This document shows, one piece after another, positions 61,244-64,000 of a stretch of 64,000 bases of DNA. Location of the stretch: NCBI RefSeq assembly GCF_009760405.1, contig NZ_WRPP01000007.1, positions 1 to 64,000 of the forward strand, read 5' to 3'. The notes beneath the pieces were generated by a model. The model saw nothing but the letters and a program-made list of their open reading frames with translations. It was not told the origin of the DNA and searched no databases. Source of the DNA: Nocardia terrae. Lineage in GTDB: Bacteria > Actinomycetota > Actinomycetes > Mycobacteriales > Mycobacteriaceae. Every line of letters starts with the position of its first letter. Positions within the stretch are counted from its first letter, which is position 1. The position numbers and the translations under genes are program-made.

Positions 61244-61263
61244 CAGCCCTGTCCGGCGTCCGC

Positions 61264-61643
61264 TCACGCCTTGATGAAGTCGAGCAGGTCGTTGTTGAGC
61301 TGCTCGGCGTGCGTGGCGTACAGGCCGTGCCCGGCCGTGGGGTACTCGCGGTAGGTCGCGCCCGGCACCAGCTCGACGGTGCGGCGTCCGGTGATGTCGA
61401 TCGGCGCGGAGAAGTCGGCGTCGCCGTGCACGATCAGGGTGGGAACGGTGATGCCGCCGCCGAGCGGCCGTGCCCGCGCCGGTCCAGGGCGACGCAGCGG
61501 TAGCCGCGGTCGGCGAAGAAGGGGATCTGGTACTCCCACATGTCGGAGGGCAGCATGGCGCCCGCGACGAACACGATGACCGGGCCGGTGCCATAGTCCT
61601 CGTATGCGAGCTGGGTGCCGTCGGTGGGGGCGGTGAAGAACAT
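61264..61643 (-). pseudogene. Truncated alpha/beta hydrolase pseudogene
   Basis: A remnant of a paralog of the hydrolase at 54431. The first 62 codons (starting FFTAPTDGTQLAYEDYGTG, through DRRGHGRS) match residues 1-61, then the frame shifts and the sequence continues in another frame with VPTLIVHGDADF ... DAGHGLY-like TAGHGLYATHAEQLNNDLLDFIKA, matching residues 213-272. About 150 codons, including the nucleophile serine, are gone. It keeps a start codon and the shared 66-nt upstream block. Not functional as a hydrolase. Confidence 0.85.
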
Positions 61644-61662
61644 CGGAGGCTTCTTTCGCTGT

Positions 61663-61728
61663 TCCGAACTCGATGAGAAGAACGTTGTTGAGCTCGGCAG
61701 TCCCCGGATTCCGTCGTGCTCGAGTACC
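61663..61728 (-). promoter_or_regulatory. 66-nt upstream block shared with an NTF2-like gene (copy 2)
   Basis: Second copy of the block at 52892-52957, on the opposite strand, ending 19 nt before the start of the hydrolase pseudogene. 52 of 66 positions match. Confidence 0.6.
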
Positions 61729-61744
61729 GTCGACCGGTCTCTGT

Positions 61745-61865
61745 ATAGTCGGGCGAACATCTTGTGACGATGTTGGGAATCCGGTGCAAATCCGGGACGG
61801 TCGCGCCACTGTGTCCGGGCCGCTCACCGCGGTCGGGGAGTCAGACCTCGCCTCGCCACAGCCCT
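61745..61865 (+). promoter_or_regulatory. Cobalamin (AdoCbl) riboswitch
   Basis: The leader contains the ordered conserved segments of the B12 riboswitch: GGGAATCCGGTGCAAATCCG, then GGTCGCGCCACTGTG (B12 box core GCCACTG), and GGGGAGTCAGACCTCG. It lies 40 to 160 nt upstream of the NiCoT gene. It predicts reduced cobalt uptake when cobalamin is abundant. The boundaries are approximate. Confidence 0.9.
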
Positions 61866-61906
61866 ACGCGCGGGGACGCGGTTTCCCCGAGAAGGTCTTC
61901 GCACAC

Positions 61907-63028
61907 ATGTCTGTGGATCCCCGCCCCGATTCCGCCGTCCCGGCCCGTCGCCGCCTGCGGCATGTGCTCCACGATTGGACCCGCAAGGACTGGATCGAGG
62001 CGGGGGTGCTGCTGGGGGTGGTCGCGGCCATTCACGTGACGGCGTTCGGGCTGCTGTTCGGCGCGGTGGCCCCGCACAGCTATCAGCTCGGTTCCCAGGT
62101 GTTCGGGGTCGGGCTGGGATTCACCGCCTACGCGTTCGGGCTGCGGCACGCCTTCGACGCCGATCACATTGCGGCCATCGACAATACGACCCGCAAGCTG
62201 ATGGCCGACGGGCAGCGGCCCAAATCGGTGGGCTTCTGGTTCGCCATGGGCCACGCGACGATCGTGTTCGTGCTGGCGGCGCTGGTGGTGGCCGGGGCGC
62301 GGGTGGTGGGGGAACTGGTCGACGACGATTCGCCGACCCGCAAGACCCTGGGCATGGTGTCCACGATCGCCTCGGGCTCGTTCCTGTATCTGATCGGCCT
62401 GCTCAATGTGGTTGCGCTGATCGGCATCTGGCGGGTGTTCCGGCGTACCCGCCGGGGCGAGTTCGACGCCGAGGAGCTGGAGGCCGCCCTGCAGGCGCGC
62501 GGCGTGCTGGCCCGGATGCTCGGGCCGGTCATGCGGGCGGTGCGGCGGCCGGCCCAGGTCTACCCGGTGGGCATCCTGTTCGGTCTGGGCTTCGACACCG
62601 CCACCGAGGTCGCGCTGCTGGCGCTCGCCGGTTCCGGCGCCGCCGCCGGACTGCCCTGGTATGCGATCGTGGTGCTGCCCTTGCTGTTCGCCGCCGGTAT
62701 GAGCCTGATGGACACCCTCGACGGCCTGTTCATGAACGTGGCCTACGACTGGGCGTTCTCCGAACCGATCCGCAAGATCTACTACAACCTCACCATCACG
62801 GCGCTGTCGATCGCGGTCGCCCTCGTCGTCGGCTCCATCGAATTGATCACGGTGCTCCACAACGACGCCGACTTCGTCAACCCGGTCACCGACTGGATCG
62901 CCGGAATCAACTTGAACAATGTCGGTTTCGGCATCGTGGGCCTGTTCGTTCTCGCCTGGATCATCGCCATCGCCTACTGGCGCTGGGCCAAGCTCGAACA
63001 ACGCTGGGCCACCGGCCCGACGGAGTGA
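61907..63028 (+). CDS. NiCoT family nickel/cobalt transporter
   Basis: A 373-aa membrane transporter (HoxN/NixA family). The signature RHAFDADHI is at about residues 79-87. Further motifs are FSMGH-like FAMGHATIVF, LGFDTATEV and GMSLMDTLDG. It imports Co2+ and/or Ni2+. Control by a B12 riboswitch points to cobalt for cobalamin. ATG at 61907 has GAGAAGG upstream. Confidence 0.93.
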   Translation: MSVDPRPDSAVPARRRLRHVLHDWTRKDWIEAGVLLGVVAAIHVTAFGLLFGAVAPHSYQLGSQVFGVGLGFTAYAFGLRHAFDADHIAAIDNTTRKLMADGQRPKSVGFWFAMGHATIVFVLAALVVAGARVVGELVDDDSPTRKTLGMVSTIASGSFLYLIGLLNVVALIGIWRVFRRTRRGEFDAEELEAALQARGVLARMLGPVMRAVRRPAQVYPVGILFGLGFDTATEVALLALAGSGAAAGLPWYAIVVLPLLFAAGMSLMDTLDGLFMNVAYDWAFSEPIRKIYYNLTITALSIAVALVVGSIELITVLHNDADFVNPVTDWIAGINLNNVGFGIVGLFVLAWIIAIAYWRWAKLEQRWATGPTE

Positions 63029-63035
63029 ACCTGCC

Positions 63036-63449
63036 TCAGCCGAGGTGGTCGAATCGCTTCTTCGTGGTCGTGACAGGCGATTTCAGCGCCAGGTCCAGCA
63101 CCGTGACGGTGATGTCGGTGAGCGACCCGGACTGGAACTCGGCCAATTCGCCGAACAGCTGCACGGGATTCACGGTGACGGTGGCCAATTGGGGCTGCCC
63201 GATGCAGATCGCCGGGGCGAGCGCGGTCCCGTTCACCCCGGAACCGAGATACCGGTTCTCCCGCACCGTCACCGAGAGTTCCGCACCCATGCCCGCGGTG
63301 CACGCATACGAAACCCCGATCACGGCATTGCCATTGGATTCCATGGCGCTCTCGACGGTGAGCGCGGGTGCGGCATTCGCCGTCCCGGTGGCGAGAACCG
63401 CGGCAGCGGCGAGCGCGCCGAGGGTGGTGATGAGATCGCGTGTCCGCAC
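63036..63449 (-). CDS. Small secreted protein
   Basis: A 137-aa exported protein. GTG at 63449 has CAGGAG 7 nt upstream and gives a signal peptide (residues 1-27, cleavage near ANA-AP). The mature part is beta-rich with two Cys that may form a disulfide (SYACTAG, PAICIGQ). No family is recognised. It is convergent with the NiCoT gene, 7 bp apart. Confidence 0.75.
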   Translation of the reverse strand: MRTRDLITTLGALAAAAVLATGTANAAPALTVESAMESNGNAVIGVSYACTAGMGAELSVTVRENRYLGSGVNGTALAPAICIGQPQLATVTVNPVQLFGELAEFQSGSLTDITVTVLDLALKSPVTTTKKRFDHLG

Positions 63450-63599
63450 GGTGTCTCCTGCGCCTTCAATGCCGTTGGCCTGCACAGTTTTCAGAGATCA
63501 ACGGTGCATCGGGAGCGACAGTAGCCGATAAAAACCAACCGCAACGAACTTTCGCAAACCGTCACAAATCTGTGATCAGCCCAGCGATTTCGGTGCCGC

Positions 63600-64000
63600 T
63601 CACTCCTCGACGGTGATGGTCAATCGGGGCTTGGGGGTGTCGCCGCCTCGGTCGACCATTTCCCAGACGGAATCGATCATGGGGGCGAGGAGGAGTTCGC
63701 CGAGTTGGCGGACCAGGACCGATACCACCTGGGTGGATTCGCGGCGAGTGGTGGAGGCCAGGCCGGCTTCGCGGAGGAACAGGACTTCGCTGCGGACGAG
63801 TTCGACCAGGCGCTCGAGGAATTGGGACTGGGCGGGGTCGGGCTCGAGGATGGCGCGGCGGATGTAGTTCACGACGGCGGGGTTCTCGCGCAGCATTTCG
63901 CGGACGGCTTCGTCGCGGGCGGCGGCCACTTCGCCGGACGTTCCGGTGTTCGGCACCGAGTGCACGGCCTGGTAGAAGTACTCGCTCACCAGTTGGTCGA
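63600..64000 (-). CDS. TetR-like regulator, C-terminal part (cut by window edge)
   Basis: An open frame running off the right edge, so only the last ~133 codons are seen. AVREMLRENPAVVNYIRRAIL and the pattern of helices with LGELLLAPMIDSVWEMVDRG look like the ligand-binding part of a TetR regulator. The HTH would lie beyond the window. Confidence 0.6.
   Translation of the reverse strand, partial: DQLVSEYFYQAVHSVPNTGTSGEVAAARDEAVREMLRENPAVVNYIRRAILEPDPAQSQFLERLVELVRSEVLFLREAGLASTTRRESTQVVSVLVRQLGELLLAPMIDSVWEMVDRGGDTPKPRLTITVEE

Overview
The window is chromosomal DNA of a high-GC actinomycete, most likely a Nocardia or a close relative in the Mycobacteriales. The backbone keeps the gene order remembered from the Mycobacterium tuberculosis Rv1013-Rv1026 region: rplY, pth and a pks16-like acyl-AMP ligase; prs, glmU, tRNA-Gln, a TetR gene, mfd and mazG; then lpqU, eno, ftsB, a DUF501 gene and ppx. 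Relative to M. tuberculosis the rplY-pth-pks16 block is flipped with respect to prs-glmU, and several accessory blocks are inserted. I see no insertion sequence, prophage or CRISPR array.

Layout. 1-2.3 kb: two related small exported proteins flank a TetR gene and a PlsC-type acyltransferase; two identical palindromes lie between the last two. 2.6-5.6 kb: rplY, pth, acyl-AMP ligase. 5.7-12 kb: ergothioneine locus, with egtE divergent from a translationally coupled egtA-egtB-egtC-egtD operon in which EgtC is about twice its usual length. 12-18.9 kb: DUF2461, a DUF4190-like membrane protein, prs-glmU, tRNA-Gln and two TetR regulators, the second resembling gamma-butyrolactone receptors. 18.9-25.8 kb: mfd, mazG, a membrane protein with an immunity-like tail, a thiamine-binding-type protein, TerD and a PNPOx-like protein. 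26.4-34.5 kb: surface and secreted functions (Stealth transferase, lipase, two copies of a 126-aa exported protein, a DUF4232 lipoprotein, glycosyltransferase) plus a stand-alone AICAR formyltransferase. 34.6-35.5 kb: an Rv0805-like phosphodiesterase.

35.7-43.2 kb is the most interesting region: a six-gene minus-strand cluster behind a near-consensus IdeR/DtxR iron box. It holds a clavaminate-synthase-like Fe(II)/2-oxoglutarate hydroxylase, SbnB-like and SbnA-like enzymes (the 2,3-diaminopropionate route of staphyloferrin B), two paralogous PLP decarboxylases (one missing the middle of its barrel) and a MATE exporter. No NIS synthetase, ATP-grasp ligase or NRPS lies in or next to it, so I infer a small, exported, iron-responsive amino-acid-derived chelator or effector.

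43.2-49.7 kb: lpqU, eno, ftsB, DUF501, ppx and a POT peptide transporter. 49.7-64 kb: small accessory enzymes and transporters, a LAL-type LuxR regulator, an internally deleted hydrolase pseudogene that shares a 66-nt upstream block with an NTF2-like gene 9 kb away, and a cobalamin riboswitch in front of a NiCoT nickel/cobalt transporter. The right edge cuts a TetR-like gene.

The logic appears to be a conserved housekeeping core interleaved with redox buffering (ergothioneine), cell-surface and secreted proteins, and metal acquisition (iron-boxed cluster, B12-switched cobalt uptake).
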